A DNA stretch of 64,000 nt, from the NCBI GenBank assembly GCA_037039925.1, contig JAXRKP010001321.1, positions 75,292 to 139,291 on the forward strand, read 5' to 3'. Position numbers and translations under genes: made by a program. The stretch comes from Doris montereyensis. Its lineage: Eukaryota > Mollusca > Gastropoda > Nudibranchia > Dorididae. The notes beneath the pieces are model-generated. The model was given only the letters and a program-made list of their open reading frames with translations, was not told the origin of the DNA and ran no database searches. Below are positions 32,960-45,878 of the stretch, one piece after another. Within the stretch, counting starts at the first letter, position 1; every line of letters begins with the position of its first letter.

Positions 32960-33180
32960 TCCCATTGTAAAATTCGATGCGTATTAATTAATGTATTTCT
33001 AATTCAGACAGACAAACAGAGAGAGAGAGAGATTTCTAATTCACATCGTAAAATTCGATGCGTATTAATACTATTAATGTATTTCTAATTCAGACAGACA
33101 AACAGAGAGAGAGAGAGATTTCTAATTCGCATCGTAAAACTTGATGCATGTTAATGTATTTTTAATTCGCATCGTAAAAA
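32960..33180 (+). repeat. tandem repeat, unit about 88 bp
   Basis: Two and a half copies containing CGTAAAATTCGATGCGTATT, ATGTATTTCTAATTCAGACA and GAGAGAGAGAGATTTC. It lies in the THAP gene intron. Confidence 0.9.
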
Positions 33181-33660
33181 TATCACAGGCATTCCTTTCA
33201 CACTGGGGCTTTTGTAAGCCTACAAAGTACGCAAAATGTAGTAAATTTAAATTTCAATCAGTTTACATTTTATTAAAAATTCCCATTAATATTTTAAGGC
33301 CATCATAGAAAAATAATTATCATGGTACAAGTCTAAAATTTTGTCAGTTACTTCAAAGGTTTTTAATGCTTTGTTTGACAAAATCTTGATAACTGTCAAA
33401 TACAGCATTAACTTCCATCTTGATGACAGCTGCGTTGTTTCGTGACTTCGAGTCAAATTAAGAAAGCAAAAGTGCGACTGCACATGCGTTTACGATGTAC
33501 TGTACGTTGCAAAAAAACCCAAAGTGAATCGAATTTTACGATGCCAATTAACACTTCGAAAGTAAGCATCCACAGCTAACTCACTGCTCAACCAACTTGC
33601 CTACCACCACCAAGTAGGCCAGACTAATCACAATCAGTCTCAGTCTCAAAGTCACTCTTA

Positions 33661-33890
33661 CCACACACACACATACACGCACACACAGAGATTGTGTAGG
33701 TTATGTAACACACATATACACACACAAACACGCACATACACACACACGCACCCATACATACACACACAACACACAAGCACGCACGACAAGCCGCATGATG
33801 CCAGCGGAGCCTTCTACTACCACTACTAGATCTAGATCTAGATATCTAGATCTCTAGATCTAGATTCTAGATTCTAGATCTCTAAACTAT
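33661..33890. repeat. CA-rich stretch followed by TAGATC palindromes
   Basis: About 125 bp of CACA-type sequence is followed at 33825-33880 by overlapping CTAGATCTAG palindromes. Similar short TAGATCTAG clusters recur at 35835, 51925, 54112 and 56350. Confidence 0.85.
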
Positions 33891-34105
33891 TCGTAGGAGT
33901 GAAAACTCCGAGTCAACACTGGCACTCAACACAAGAAGACGAAAATAACACCAACTTACCTCTCTCTGTCTTTCTCCGAGTTTGGAAAATAGAAAAAGCG
34001 CACTGGCTTGCCTGTTCTTGGGTCATTGCTTGTACGACTGTTATTGCTGCAATTTATAACGCAACAATAACACGCTCCACGTCTGGTTTTGTTTACATTT
34101 GCCAT

Positions 34106-35734
34106 GCTTCGCTCAGCATTATTAAAATGGCGCCCCGAACACTTACGGAAATTGCCGGAACATATCGAAGTCGAAGAGGCGCTTGTTGTCCCTTCTGTTG
34201 TTTTAGTGTGCTGGTAGCCCACACTGTCGTGAGCCAATAGATAGAATAGATGTATGGCTGTCGAGGCAGTATTTTTACCTCCGATAACGGATGAGATTAT
34301 GTTTTAGGTTTAGTCGCGTTTGGTTAGTCTAGGACTAGGTAGGAAGGTGATTTTTTTCTCTCCCAGACTTGGCAGCGCTGTGTTTGTGAAGCAGATATAA
34401 TGATATAAATAACAGAGACAAGGACAAGGAGTGAAAGAAACAGAGAAACAGAGAGACCAAGAGATAAGACATACTATCTATTATAAAGAACGAAATAGTA
34501 AGAGAAAGTATGTTTGTGGTTGAGAGAAAATAAGAGAGGGAACGGGAGAGAGATAGACACTGACTGAGACAGATAGAGACAAAGACAGACAGGCATAGAG
34601 AGATAGGCTAACAGACAGAGAAAGATCAAGACACTCATAGAATTTAAGTGAATAAATTTCATTTTCATGAGTTGAATATTAAATTGCCTGTCTTAACTCT
34701 TATGTTGATGATTTATGTGTTTAATGAAATATTAGCAAAGATTCAATGTTTTAATAATACTGTTGAAATTCATCATCCCATAACAATACCGTTAAATTCG
34801 GTGCACATTCCTGTAGCCCACATTGTTTGGAGCCAAATTCGCTTGCACAACCCTGTAACAAACACTTACACTAAGTTACAGGCCAGGTTGTTGCTCTAAC
34901 GCTAAACTGCCACACAAGCCTGTTACTGTTACTGCATTTTAGTCATACTTCTGAAGTGATTTCATCCTTAACATTGACATCCATATTGCATAGGACCTTA
35001 TTAGACAGGAATGATAATTATATTTCATCGAAAAACTTTGAATTGACGCAGTTTTTTCCTTCTGTAAAATTTGGTTCATGTGGGTTACAAGATTGTTGTA
35101 CTTAGGCGATGATGTAATAAGTAATCCTTTTTTATTTTTATGTGATTAATTAAGCTATGTGGTCTTTGGCAGGCAAGATGCTCCCTTGTTGCTCCTGTGG
35201 CGAGTTTTGGGAAAAGCAATGACTCAACTGTATGGATAGATGTGCTGTTTACTGTGAGAGGTTTCCTCACAATGCTAAAAAAATTGCTCTGAATCTGAAT
35301 CAGCATTGCTGTGAAAATTGTGATGAATGCTTAAAACTAAAACAGCAATTTCTTTTGACATAAGATCAATTTGGAAACATCAGTATTGTTATTAGAATCC
35401 CTTCTCAATTTGGCAACCTTTGCTTACTGACACCCGACAGTCAATCCTATTTTCCTTCTCCCTCAACTGTTAGTAAAAAGAAGTATTACTATTAGTAATA
35501 GTAGCGTCAGGAGTAGAAAGTGTGAAATTCATCCCTCAGCCTTTTCCTCATCTAACCTGATTAACCTGTCTAACGAATCCAACTTTCACATTTTGCTGGT
35601 TAATTTCTTTGTCATGACACTGTTTGCTCGAACTTGAAATAAACGTCCCTAAAATTACAGAATAAAAACAAATGGTAAAAATAGATCTAGACTTCACCAT
35701 CGATCTAGCAAGTCAAGTTTGAAGTAGTAGTACC
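34106..35734. other. no gene recognised
   Basis: Upstream flank of the THAP exon followed by AT-rich sequence. It includes a purine-rich stretch at 34410-34625 with ACAGAGAGA motifs. No conserved coding signal on either strand. Confidence 0.5.
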
Positions 35735-36445
35735 TGCCGGGCTGGATGCCTAAGTAAAGGGGGAAAACTCTGTCCTTGTTTGCATCCATTTTACTTTTTT
35801 TTTTCATTACTAAATAAAATAAATATATAGATATCTAGATCTATATACAATTAGGTTTTTTCATGCTTTTTTTAAATTAATGTATTCATTTACAGGAATG
35901 ATTTTATTGGGCAGAAACACTGATATTAGTGATATTGATATTGATAACATTGTACACTGTAATTTGTAATTATAAATGACTCTAGTTGCGTGTCGGATAG
36001 GTCTGTCGTCAACTTGGTCACAGACACGGCAGTTTCGATTTCATCTGCTTTTATTATGCATTGCATCCTCCTCGTCATTACTCAGATCAGTTAAAACTTC
36101 TTCAACATCGTCATCAGAGCCTTCATAATTTTCATCACGATTTAGGGTTCTATTGGGCCCTATATCGCTGTTGTTGATCTTTATAAGAATATAAGAATAT
36201 AAGAAGCTCGCCGAGCCAGCTTTTCATGCCGGCTGATGACCTCTGAAGTTCGAAAAATCGTAGAATAATGACCAAACCACGTAGGACAGTCTTCTGTTTC
36301 CTTCTAAAAATCCTGTAAATATGGTTGAACTTGAAGGTTACGAACACGATAGGTCGTGAACTCGGAATCATGTAAGCAAACCTAGTTTCGCTAGAATGTT
36401 AGCGGGCAAACCTAGCCAAACTTACGTTAGCGGGCGCATTACTGA
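35735..36445 (-). mobile_element. possible piggyBac relic
   Basis: CCTAAGTAAAGGGGGAAAACTCTG near 35748 resembles the subterminal motif CCTAAGCAAAGGGAAATAACTCTG of element A. The minus strand near 36150-36060 reads an acidic NRDENYEGSDDDVEEVLTDL then SNDEEDA, like the piggyBac N-terminus. TTAGCGGGCGC near 36425 resembles the other end. No terminal repeat was confirmed. Confidence 0.4.
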
Positions 36446-37439
36446 ACTACTGAAAGTTGAAAGTGTAAAAGGACGCAAGCACTAAGCAGGCAGGAAATGT
36501 GTTAACTAAGAGCCAAACTTATGTAATTATGGGGTTTCCCGGTTGCCTAAAAAAATAAGCTGCAGGACCAGACAAGGCGGTTTGCACATTGAATGATGAT
36601 TGAACTTGAACATATTGATTAACACAAAGTTGCAGTCCTTGAAAACGTTTTTTTCTTCTTCATAGCTATAGAGTAAGGTAATGTGACCGTTATTCTCTAA
36701 ATAATGAGTTTCAGATGATTTCACCTGTATGATTATCCAACAAAATTCGTTTTTGTTAGCTTCAAATTATTTTAATTTGTCTTAAATACTAAAGGGATGG
36801 GGACATTCTCTGAAAAAAACATAACTTTATCACCACATTTAAAATTTCAAAATAATATTACGTAGAGAAGAGCATTACTTACATTTTAATATGTACAAAG
36901 AAAAATAAACAAAAGGGCCGCAATATAAAATAACCCGATGTTATCAGAAGGCATGCCAACTTTTTTAATATCAAAATTCAAGACAGATCTGTATTATTAT
37001 TTATTATCATAATCCTGTAGTAGCACATTGCTGGACTGGCAAGGCAGGGTTTTGGAGTTCAAGTCGTGTATGGTAACTATCTATATATTTATGAGTTTAT
37101 TTTCAAAAGTATTTCAAGCCATTATTTAAAATTATAGTAGTCTTGCAGACTTTTCATCCTGATTCTATAAAAACTGAGGGGAAAATTTCACAGGTACCAT
37201 GTGCATGTTGTGCGTTACAGATCCCATAGCAGTAATAGCACTTATTAAAATTGATCTCTTTTACTCCACACAGGAAATCAATTAAAAAAACAACCCAAGA
37301 ACTAGAACAGACGAAAACCAGTGAATCATCTCTTCTTTTCATACTACAACTACAATACAATATTCCCTGATGTTCTCTTCAAATACCCCCCCTTTTCTAT
37401 CTAAACAACAGCTAGCCATATTTCGTATGTAAAATAAAA
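36446..37439. other. no gene recognised
   Basis: AT-rich sequence with no conserved open frame, SINE or LINE match that I could see. Confidence 0.5.
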
Positions 37440-38450
37440 ATACAATGCAACAACTTTTATTCTTAGAAACTTATCCGAATTCTGCTTTTGTCATTTGATA
37501 ATGTTCATGCAGTATTTTCCAAGTTTTGCCAAAACTTAAAATTCTACCATATTTCAGGGGCAATAACTCTGTCGAATATGAAATTGTTTTGGTGAAAATT
37601 TAATGCAGATGTCAATTATTAATTATGCTCATCAATAACTTTCCTTTTTTGGTGTATATTAATACTTTTGGAGATAATAAAAACATTTTAATACAGCGGC
37701 CATCTTGGATTATAGGCGTAAATTTTGCAAGGGCCATAACTGTTTTGATTTTTGATTCTTTGTGATTTTTGACAGGCATGTGTTTAATATAGTAATAATA
37801 TTCAACTTTTTGTCTTTGGTGTTTATAGAAATGTCAGTTTTTTTTTTTTAAAGATAATTATTACATGTACATGTTTTTATAAAATATTGGTGTCCATCAG
37901 CCATTTTGATTTTTTTTAATTCCCAGACATATATGAGCTGGGGTTTTTTATCGTATGTCATTTTATTCGGATTAGAACCTAAAATTATCTCTTTTTCCAC
38001 ACAATCAATTGTGGAAAGCATGAACATGAACATTTCACGTGATTTTGAATAAACTGCTACAATGAGCAAAATCATGCAGAAAAGCAACAGAACTCGTTCA
38101 AATATCAATAGAATTGAATTAAATGATACCTTGCATACAAAATGACAACATAATGTGCAATAACTTTTATTCTTTGAACGCTATCGAATACTGCTTTTTT
38201 AATCATTTGATAATTTTGACGTATTTTCCAGTTTTGTCAAAACACGAAACTATTGCCATTTTTCAGGGGCCATATGGAATTGTGAAATTTTGCATGCAGT
38301 GTCAAATATGCTCATAAATTACTTTCCTTCTTTAATGGATATCGAAATGTTCATGCTCTTTGAGACATTTGTTAAATTGTGTAAAACATGGCGGCCATCT
38401 TGGATTTTTGGCGGCCATTTTGATTTTTTTTTTTTGGCCCATTCACTTTT
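37440..38450 (+). repeat. diverged duplication of a roughly 300-bp non-coding unit
   Basis: 37440-37730 and 38145-38420 share, in order, CAACTTTTATTCTT/AATAACTTTTATTCTT, ATCATTTGATAAT, GTATTTTCCA, TTTCAGGGGC, ATGCTCAT, TTACTTTCC and CGGCCATCTTGGATT. CGGCCATCTTGGATT also occurs at 2991. No coding content. Confidence 0.75.
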
Positions 38451-38754
38451 TTAAAACTTAAACACTAGCCCATGGACTACATAATAATATACCAAGTTTC
38501 ATGCTTCTATCCTAATCTGAAGTATTGGCCCATTTTTACGCACTAAGCAAGCCTACTATACCAAGCGCATGTGATTGTGACTTGCCTTAAAAAGTAATGC
38601 TCTTTAAAAAAAAATCAACACTCATGTAGTATTGTAATTGTATGTAGCCCACATATAATCTTAACACAATACTACAATACTGCCTGGTGTTGATCTGGAT
38701 GCTGTATAGTAATATTGTATTGTAGACTGTGAGTGTGTGAGCATGTGTGTGTGC

Positions 38755-38798
<44 letters not shown>

Positions 38799-39120
38799 TT
38801 GCGGCCTCCTTATTATAAAGCACAGAGCAGAAGTGCCCAGCCTGCATGGACTTTCACCCACTTGAAAAAGGCAAAACCAATCGTAAAATTAAAATAGTAA
38901 ATGAGGCATAATTATAAAACAACGAAAAAGCCGTCGATTAAACTTGAAATCTTGAATCCTAAAGGTCTGTCTGTTACAGTAGATCTGGGGAAAGTCCAAC
39001 AAAGGCAGAACTAGAGTAAAAAAATCGTTAAAATTCTAGGACGATTAAGTTTGAATTGTAAATAGTAGTATTAGTAGGTGTGGTAAATTGAAAGGCCTAG
39101 TCGATCAGGAGCCAACTTAA

Positions 39121-41339
39121 CCATTAGCTTCCCATGAGCTTGACATAAAACCAACCCATAACTTCCCAGCCCAAGGGAAATAACTCAGTCTCAGTGATTG
39201 ATGACCCAATCTCATTAAATCATTTATATTATATCTCACACATCCAGACTGCAATCTCAATAGAAAAAATATTGTTATAAAGAATAGAAAATTACCTTTC
39301 AGATGATATAAAATTTATTATGTTGTATGTACATCCTCATTGTTAAAAAAATTCCGTAACATTAAAAAAACATTAAATTTCCCAAAATTTCACACATTCT
39401 GTCACTTATTTCAATTAAAACACTAATTAATTCAGTTTATTATGAAATTGTGCAAAGCACAATTCGTCTCAGAGATGGGTGTTGCACAGAACACACGCAA
39501 ACACTGTTTTTCAGGTCTCTTGTTTCGATGGAGTACGAATGTCTTTCTCCCTACACATAAAACACTGCCTCTTGCGGCCAGCAGGAAGGCGAATCCTTCG
39601 ATGTGCCACTGAGGTTGACACGGTAGATAATCCAGCAGCAGAAGGAGCTTCCCGTTGGCATCTCTTCAAGTTGAAGAACCTTTCATGAGCCCCCTTGCTA
39701 TCTCCAAGTGGAATTGAAGGTGCTGTTAGTGGCTTTGATGAAGGGGAGCGTGGCATTTGCTGATGCAAAATGTAAGCGTTGAGCGCAGCGACCTCGAGCA
39801 GAAACTACAGGCAGCACCTCCACCATTTTTTGCTCTTCCTGCCTATTGGGTAGTAGGCTCTTAGCTGGTCACACTTGTCCACACCTCCCATATTGGTATT
39901 GTAGGTGAGAACAGCCTGTGGTATTTCCTTCTTGACAGGGCCGTCTTTGGTACAACGAGACGCAATTTCGAGCACGGGCGAGGCATTCGTTGATATCATG
40001 GAGATAATCCGTTTGTCTCTCCACCAGCAGGCGACGATATTGTCAATCTGCTTCATCTTACATTCCCCTTTGTCAAGTTTTCCTTTGAATTCAGAAGGCC
40101 AGTTCTTTCTGTTAGCCCGTATCGTGCCACAGGAATAGGTGTTGTGTGCCAACAGGTCTTTTTACAAGTTTTATAGTAGAGCTAAAAAATTGTCGAAGTA
40201 GAAGTAGAAGTGATTTTTCTTAGAAACGGTTGTCCTAATTTCCAAACGACATGATAACCAAGTCCATTTGGCATATCAGTTTCGTTTGATTTTCAGTATA
40301 GAAATCAAAATCTAACAGAAAAGATGTCGCAGAGTCACAGCCACACCACACTTTGACGCCCCATGGATGAGGTTTTCCTCGAATGTATTGTTTGAATGAG
40401 AGGCGTCCTCGAAAGGAATCATTGCCTCATCAAATGCGATTGCAGCCCCAGGACTGAAGAGGGTATTACAGGCTTGCTTCACGGCCCTGGAAATGGCAGT
40501 TAGTTGCATTGTCGTTGAGGTGAAAAAGCATGATATCTCCTGATGCCGATTACGGGACATGACGTCTCACACGCAGGAAACCTTGAGCAATGGGTCTAAG
40601 GACCAATAATGGGTGTAAGCACAGCAGGAGCTTGTGAATTCCAAACATAAAATTTATGTAAAGAAATGTCTTTATGTCACTGTCTGTCAAAGGTTTGAAA
40701 TTTGTAGCATTCTTCTGATGAGCATAAAGATTTGTCTGTTCCACAATGGTGGCTAAGTTCCTCAGGGAAAAAATAAAAGAATAAGTCCAGTGGGGTAGAC
40801 TCATAATCAATATCCTTTATATTCTCTAGATTTGGTCCAACTCTAGATAAAAATATCTCAACAGGATTGAGATTATCACTCAGGAGAATGGATCACTATC
40901 ACTATGAGAAGTACGATTGTCAACCGTAGGCCTAAATCTAGTTTCGTTTTCCGTCTCTTCTTCATCACTATCGACCTCTTCTTCATCACTATTGACATCG
41001 TTAGATGTAGATCTAGCACCCGTAGCTTCGTCGAAGTCAAGTTCAACATCACTCTCGTCGTCTTCACCCTCAAAGTCATCAACTGAGCTAGAAATTTGAG
41101 TAGGTGTACCCGTTGAAATCAAATTTTGAAGAAAATTGAAAGCCATGATTTTGGAAATTGAAAGTGTTGATAGCTCGCTTGATAATAGTCGTATTAACGT
41201 CCGGTCAAAAATAGACGGAAGTAAAACCTTTCTAGTTTGTAATGAATGCGTGCACGGCAGTCCGGTTAGCGGCTGAAACAGCTAAAAATCCCGTTTTTAA
41301 AACTATAAATATATAGCGGGCGATACGGGAAGTTAGTGG
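39121..41339 (-). mobile_element. piggyBac element B, ends preserved
   Basis: TTAA at 39117-39120 and 41340-41343 flank CCATTAGCTTCCC (39121-39133) and GGGAAGTTAGTGG (41327-41339), inverted repeats matching at 11 of 13 positions. The intact TTAA on both sides is the target duplication. It encloses a broken piggyBac transposase of a different subfamily from element A. Confidence 0.92.
39469..41146 (-). pseudogene. piggyBac transposase, broken
   Basis: It starts MAFNFLQNLISTGTPTQISS with a strongly acidic stretch (DDFEGEDDESDVELDFDEA). It continues with IVEQTNLYAHQKN, DIKTFLYINFMFGIHK, AIAFDEAMIPFED (first catalytic Asp) and TYNTNMGGVDKCDQLRAYY (third), then SKKWWRCCL. It ends with a Cys-rich tail, KRQCFMCREKDIR and ACVLCNTHL, before TGA. 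Several frameshifts separate the parts, and the second catalytic region is poorly preserved. Confidence 0.88.
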
Positions 41340-41798
41340 TTAAGAATGAACTAATAAACACAGAGAACAGCATCACTAAATGGCCACATGAGTTGTGCCC
41401 TAAGTGTGAAATATCATCGGCTTTTCAGATGAAACAAACATGGTTAAGACTTTTCATAAAAATTCCAATCCAAGTATTAATTTCTTCGAACCAAATTCGA
41501 AGACTTTCAGTTTTCCAAGATGCGTACGAATCCTGGATAAGTGAAGGAAGGAAAGGAAAGAAACGACCTAACAGCAGCACCCACCAACCGCCCACAACTG
41601 TATGGCAGAAGTTGTGTTAGTGTTAGTGTAAAAGGCATGGGAAAACCATTGTCAAGTTTTAAATATTCTGTCTAGATTTCAGCAATGTATTCTGAGACCT
41701 TATGCTTCAACTTCAAACAGCACAACAGACAATACAAACAAAAATTGTCAACAGCATGAAAGAAAAAACTAGGACAAAAACTGTACACTGCAGCCAAA

Positions 41799-41804
41799 TT
41801 TAAT
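41799..41804 (-). promoter_or_regulatory. candidate polyadenylation signal of RPL18A (ATTAAA)
   Basis: ATTAAA on the minus strand begins 9 nt after the RPL18A stop codon. A very short 3' UTR is common for ribosomal protein genes. The cleavage site cannot be seen. Confidence 0.45.
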
Positions 41805-41812
41805 GAACTCAT

Positions 41813-41904
41813 TTAAAAAGTAGTGTTAGGCCTATTGGCTGCAAATCGTGGAGCGTGCAGTTTTCTGTTGACTCTGTGAGGCAAGGAAACCTGATTTTGG
41901 AGTT
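41813..41904 (-). CDS. RPL18A: RPL18A exon 5 (terminal)
   Basis: The acceptor is TTCCAG. It reads NSKIRFP, then (one base short, CCTTGCC for an expected CCTTTGCC or similar) [20 protein letters not shown] and TF-stop. Human eL20 ends KRPNTFF. Length is 92 nt where 93 nt fits the frame. Confidence 0.92.
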
Positions 41905-44900
41905 CTGGAAAAGGATAGAAAAAAGACAGAAGTTACAACCAACCGAAAAAATAATACATTCACATAGAACGCAGTGAACGTGTTCAAAATCTCAATTCTC
42001 TCCGTTCCACTAGACTAGTGCAAACTTGTGTCTTCATTGATCGATAATTGCTTCACGGAATACGGGGCAGGGGTGGAAGCTGAGAAATGTTGAATCCACT
42101 TGAACCTGTGCTATTAGTATTGTTAATGTATTGTATCGTTATGTGAAGACGACTGCAAGCGGGGACATAGAATCACCATCATTGTGCTAGACTTTTAAAC
42201 CCCCCCAGAAAGATTTGACTTTCCCCATCTAGAGCGTGTACTCTAAAAAAAAAGGTAATTTGTCTTGCGGTTTTGTAGACCCATAAACATCAATTTTTTA
42301 CAACGGTTACGGGAAATTCGTAAAACTAGACAGGTCTATAATATTGAACATAACTTCAAACCAAATTCCTGAAACTCTTGTAATGATTTTTATAAATTAA
42401 AGGGGGGAAAAAACGAGGTTTGAAAGGTAATTAATTTCTCAGAAAGTATGAAAGTTGTCAAAAATACCACATGTAGATCTTTGAGTTTTGATTAAAGCAG
42501 CTATATACCAAAATTTAAACAAATCCATTGAAAAGTGTAGAAGTATTTGGGGAAAAAAAAGCCCTAAAGAATCCATTTTGAGAAAATTGTATTTGAAATT
42601 TTTCTCACATAAACCTAGCAAAGAGTGGGATAATACTTAAAAACATCATAAAATGGAGGTTATCAACTACTACTTATCGACTGTCCCGACTCCCTTTTGA
42701 TAACAAAGGCACGGAATATGTCACATATTTTCCTGGCGATCTAAAGCAATATTGATGAAATTCTGTCAAAAGTACAATTTAAAAAATAAATTACATGGTG
42801 AAGATGAAAATGAACACCAACCTGCAATACTTTAGCCAAAATTACTGGGTTTGTGAGAACAGATGTGTTGAAAATGAAACAAGTATCGTTTCTAAAGAAT
42901 TCGTAAAAACTCAAATAATCGATGCTGACCTTTGTTTACGGTATCAATGTGAAGGGAATTAGCTGCTTGCGTCAAATAATACAATTAACTTGATTTGTGC
43001 ATAAAAAAGAAAAAAAAAAAGAAGCAAAAATAGCTTTCTCAAGACCCGGCCCACCCCTAAACTTGCACCCAACCATCGTGCCTTTGGGCGGCGACTACTG
43101 TATCTGTGTGTGAGTGTTATTCCCAACTACTGGGCAACCGATACTTACATGAAATTGAATAGTGCTGGGCCTCCTACATTTGCTGGCAGCAACCTCCTCC
43201 CACGGATGATGTGGATGGAATGGGCACGGGCACGATGACGTGCTCCCATGTCACGGTCTGCAAAGATAATAAGAGTGTTGTGTTTTCATTTTTTATTATT
43301 AAACTGACATTCTTATTCAAGCTGGGGTTATACGTGTGACTCGAGAAAGAGAAAATTTATGATTTAATGAGAAGCAATTTAAGGAAAAAACGGAAAACTG
43401 AAAGTCTGGAGTGCTTCTGAGAGAAACAGAAAGTAAACCACAACAAATAAATAAATAAAAGAGAAGATGAGCAGTCTAATAGGTTTACATTCTTCTCTCA
43501 CTCAAATGGTGGATGGTGAATAATTTTTTATTGGTGGACACGTGGGTAAAAAAGACACACAACCGTTCTCATTATGTTCAAAGAAAGGCGAAATGTGACA
43601 ATAAGTGACAACACTAATAAAGACAGAACAAAGAAAGCAAGTCGTTCGGAGTATGTCTGACAAACCATACTCCAATTGATAGAGTTGGGGAGGGATGGTG
43701 CGACCAGAGCTGAGACAGCAACACTTGTTGCATCGCTGTGTGTATGTGTATACAGTTAACAGATATGGATGCCACACGCACACGCTGGGACATTTTGTCA
43801 CAAGGATGAGGAAAGAAAGAGGTTATCAAATTTATTTTCCACAGCAATAGACTCTTTAAATGCAACACATCGAGGACGGGACTTACAAACACATGTTGCA
43901 TTTTGGCATAATCAAGTCAGCTGGTGTTGCATTTTGAGAGGGTAATAAGAGTTATAAAATTTGGTTACATAAAAAAGTTGCGCGTTTTTGCGACTATTTA
44001 GTGGAGACCACTCTTCGGATTTTTCAGGAGGTTGATTTGATATAATTATACCCCACATCCACAACTACGATGATCTCACAGGTTTTGGTAGGATTTTTAG
44101 TATTTACTCGCACTGCCCTGTAAACAGTCAAAGGATCTTTAACCTGCTCAGTATACTGATATGAGTGGGAGCCAGATTACCATTTCTCTACATGACAGTT
44201 TCGTCTGGAAATATTTTACGTAAATAATCAAAATGATAGTACATACAAGAGCATTCTCACCCAAGGAGAATGCATGATTTCATGAGGATATCTTATAACT
44301 CTGGAATGGCCTAATAAATAGCAGTGACCATAGCCATAGAATTATCATGGCTAACATTTGAAATCATGCCTTGACAGAAAGGTAACAACAAGACAACCCA
44401 TAATTAACACAAGGCAGGTTTCACAAAAATGGGGACCCAATATGATAACTTGAACTCTTCAATTAATGTTCCTCAAAGTCTAAACATGAATCTTCTTAAC
44501 ATTTGGTCCATGTGATAGCAGATTGACATCCCTGACCCAGAAAAAACATAATATGAAATTTGCTTTCATTTCTGTTGCATGTGTTTGAAATTGAACTGCT
44601 TAGTTTTTGTGAATATTTTTGGGTGTGAACGTCAGCAATAACATCAGACAGACCACATTTCCCTCTTTATAATAAGTCCCTTTTCACCTTAAGGTAGGTG
44701 AGGTCAACGACCTTTTATTTCTATTTTCTTTAGATTCCATGTAGGAAGAGAATTGTTGAAAATTTGGCGAGTCCTAAATATTTTTATCTTTTGCAGTGAT
44801 CTCTATCACAGGAAGGTTTCAGATTTTCGTTATTATGTAACAACTGATGTCTACAAATGAACACGACATTAAGTTAGCTGAAAAAAACAGTTGAAAAATA

Positions 44901-45847
44901 CTGTTATGTTGCATTATTTTTGATCTTAAGTGAAAGAAAACGTATTCCTACCACCATATATTCTGTAAAAGACACTTAAAAAAAAATCATAGGTAACTCT
45001 AAATGAGAGTCTGAATACCATGAGACTACTGGTGTCTACGAGACCTAAATGGTCGGACAAAAAATGGATTTTATGATTCTGAGATCTCAATAACAGGCCA
45101 AATATTCCGTTTCTTCTATTATTCTAGTTCTCGTGTAAGAGTTGAAATCAGACAAATCAGGTGTTTTCAAATTGTCTGGTTACTGTCACATAAGGGTCTT
45201 TCATTACTCTTCACACTCCATTTGTGCTTATCGGCCATGTTTATACCTTCCATGCAAAATATTCTGCAACAAATGATCGGACATCAGAAAGGATATTTTG
45301 ATCAGGTTAGATTCTGTAGATCGTTCAGGTTCGTTCGGTTATAAAGCAAAACCTGCTGGCGATGTTTTGGTGAAACTTATGTAAAGAAGTCCGGCAATCA
45401 ATAGCTTTTGATTTATTATGTTCTAATAAATAACGACAAGATAATTCTTCAACTTTTCTTTGGCCAGAGAAATTTGAAGGAAGTTTCCATTACAATGATG
45501 TGACTTTAGATTCACTTCCCTGTCTCCAGAAGGGACAGGAAGACAAGCTGCCATCATTTCTGTTGCAACGAGAGAGAAAATAATACTAATAGCACAGGTT
45601 CAAGTAGAGTTCAAGATTTGCCACCCACCGCTCCCATCCCGTCCGTATATCTTGTTCAATTAGTGCTCGATAAAGACAAGTTTGAACTAGTCTGGTGGGG
45701 CGCTCTATGTGACTGTAGAAAGTTAGAGAGTAGAGAAGTGATGACGAAAAGTATCCAAAAGTGATGATGGGGGGGGCTCGTACGGGGAGAAAAGGAACAA
45801 TTCTCGTCAAAGCGCTTTCTTTTCGGCGAGGGTTTATTGCTGGTGCA

Positions 45848-45878
<31 letters not shown>

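Larger units (their letters stand above)
31311..34105 (-). pseudogene. P-element-like (THAP9-like) transposase gene, broken
   Basis: Exon 1 (34105-33960) starts MANVNKTRRGACYCCVINCS and ends at GAGAG|GTAAGT. Exon 2 starts at 32927 after TTGCTTCAG. Joined, they give a THAP zinc finger (C2CH: CCVINC, W, CSAHF, then an AVPT box). After an in-frame TGA at 32681 a coiled-coil region follows, then SLDGMTVTKALTY, a frameshift near 32040, VMIRGLTLKWKQ, DAIVMDQES and PDPPHLIKNLRNNF, which is the P-element signature. A second frameshift near 31470 precedes the last part. Confidence 0.88.
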
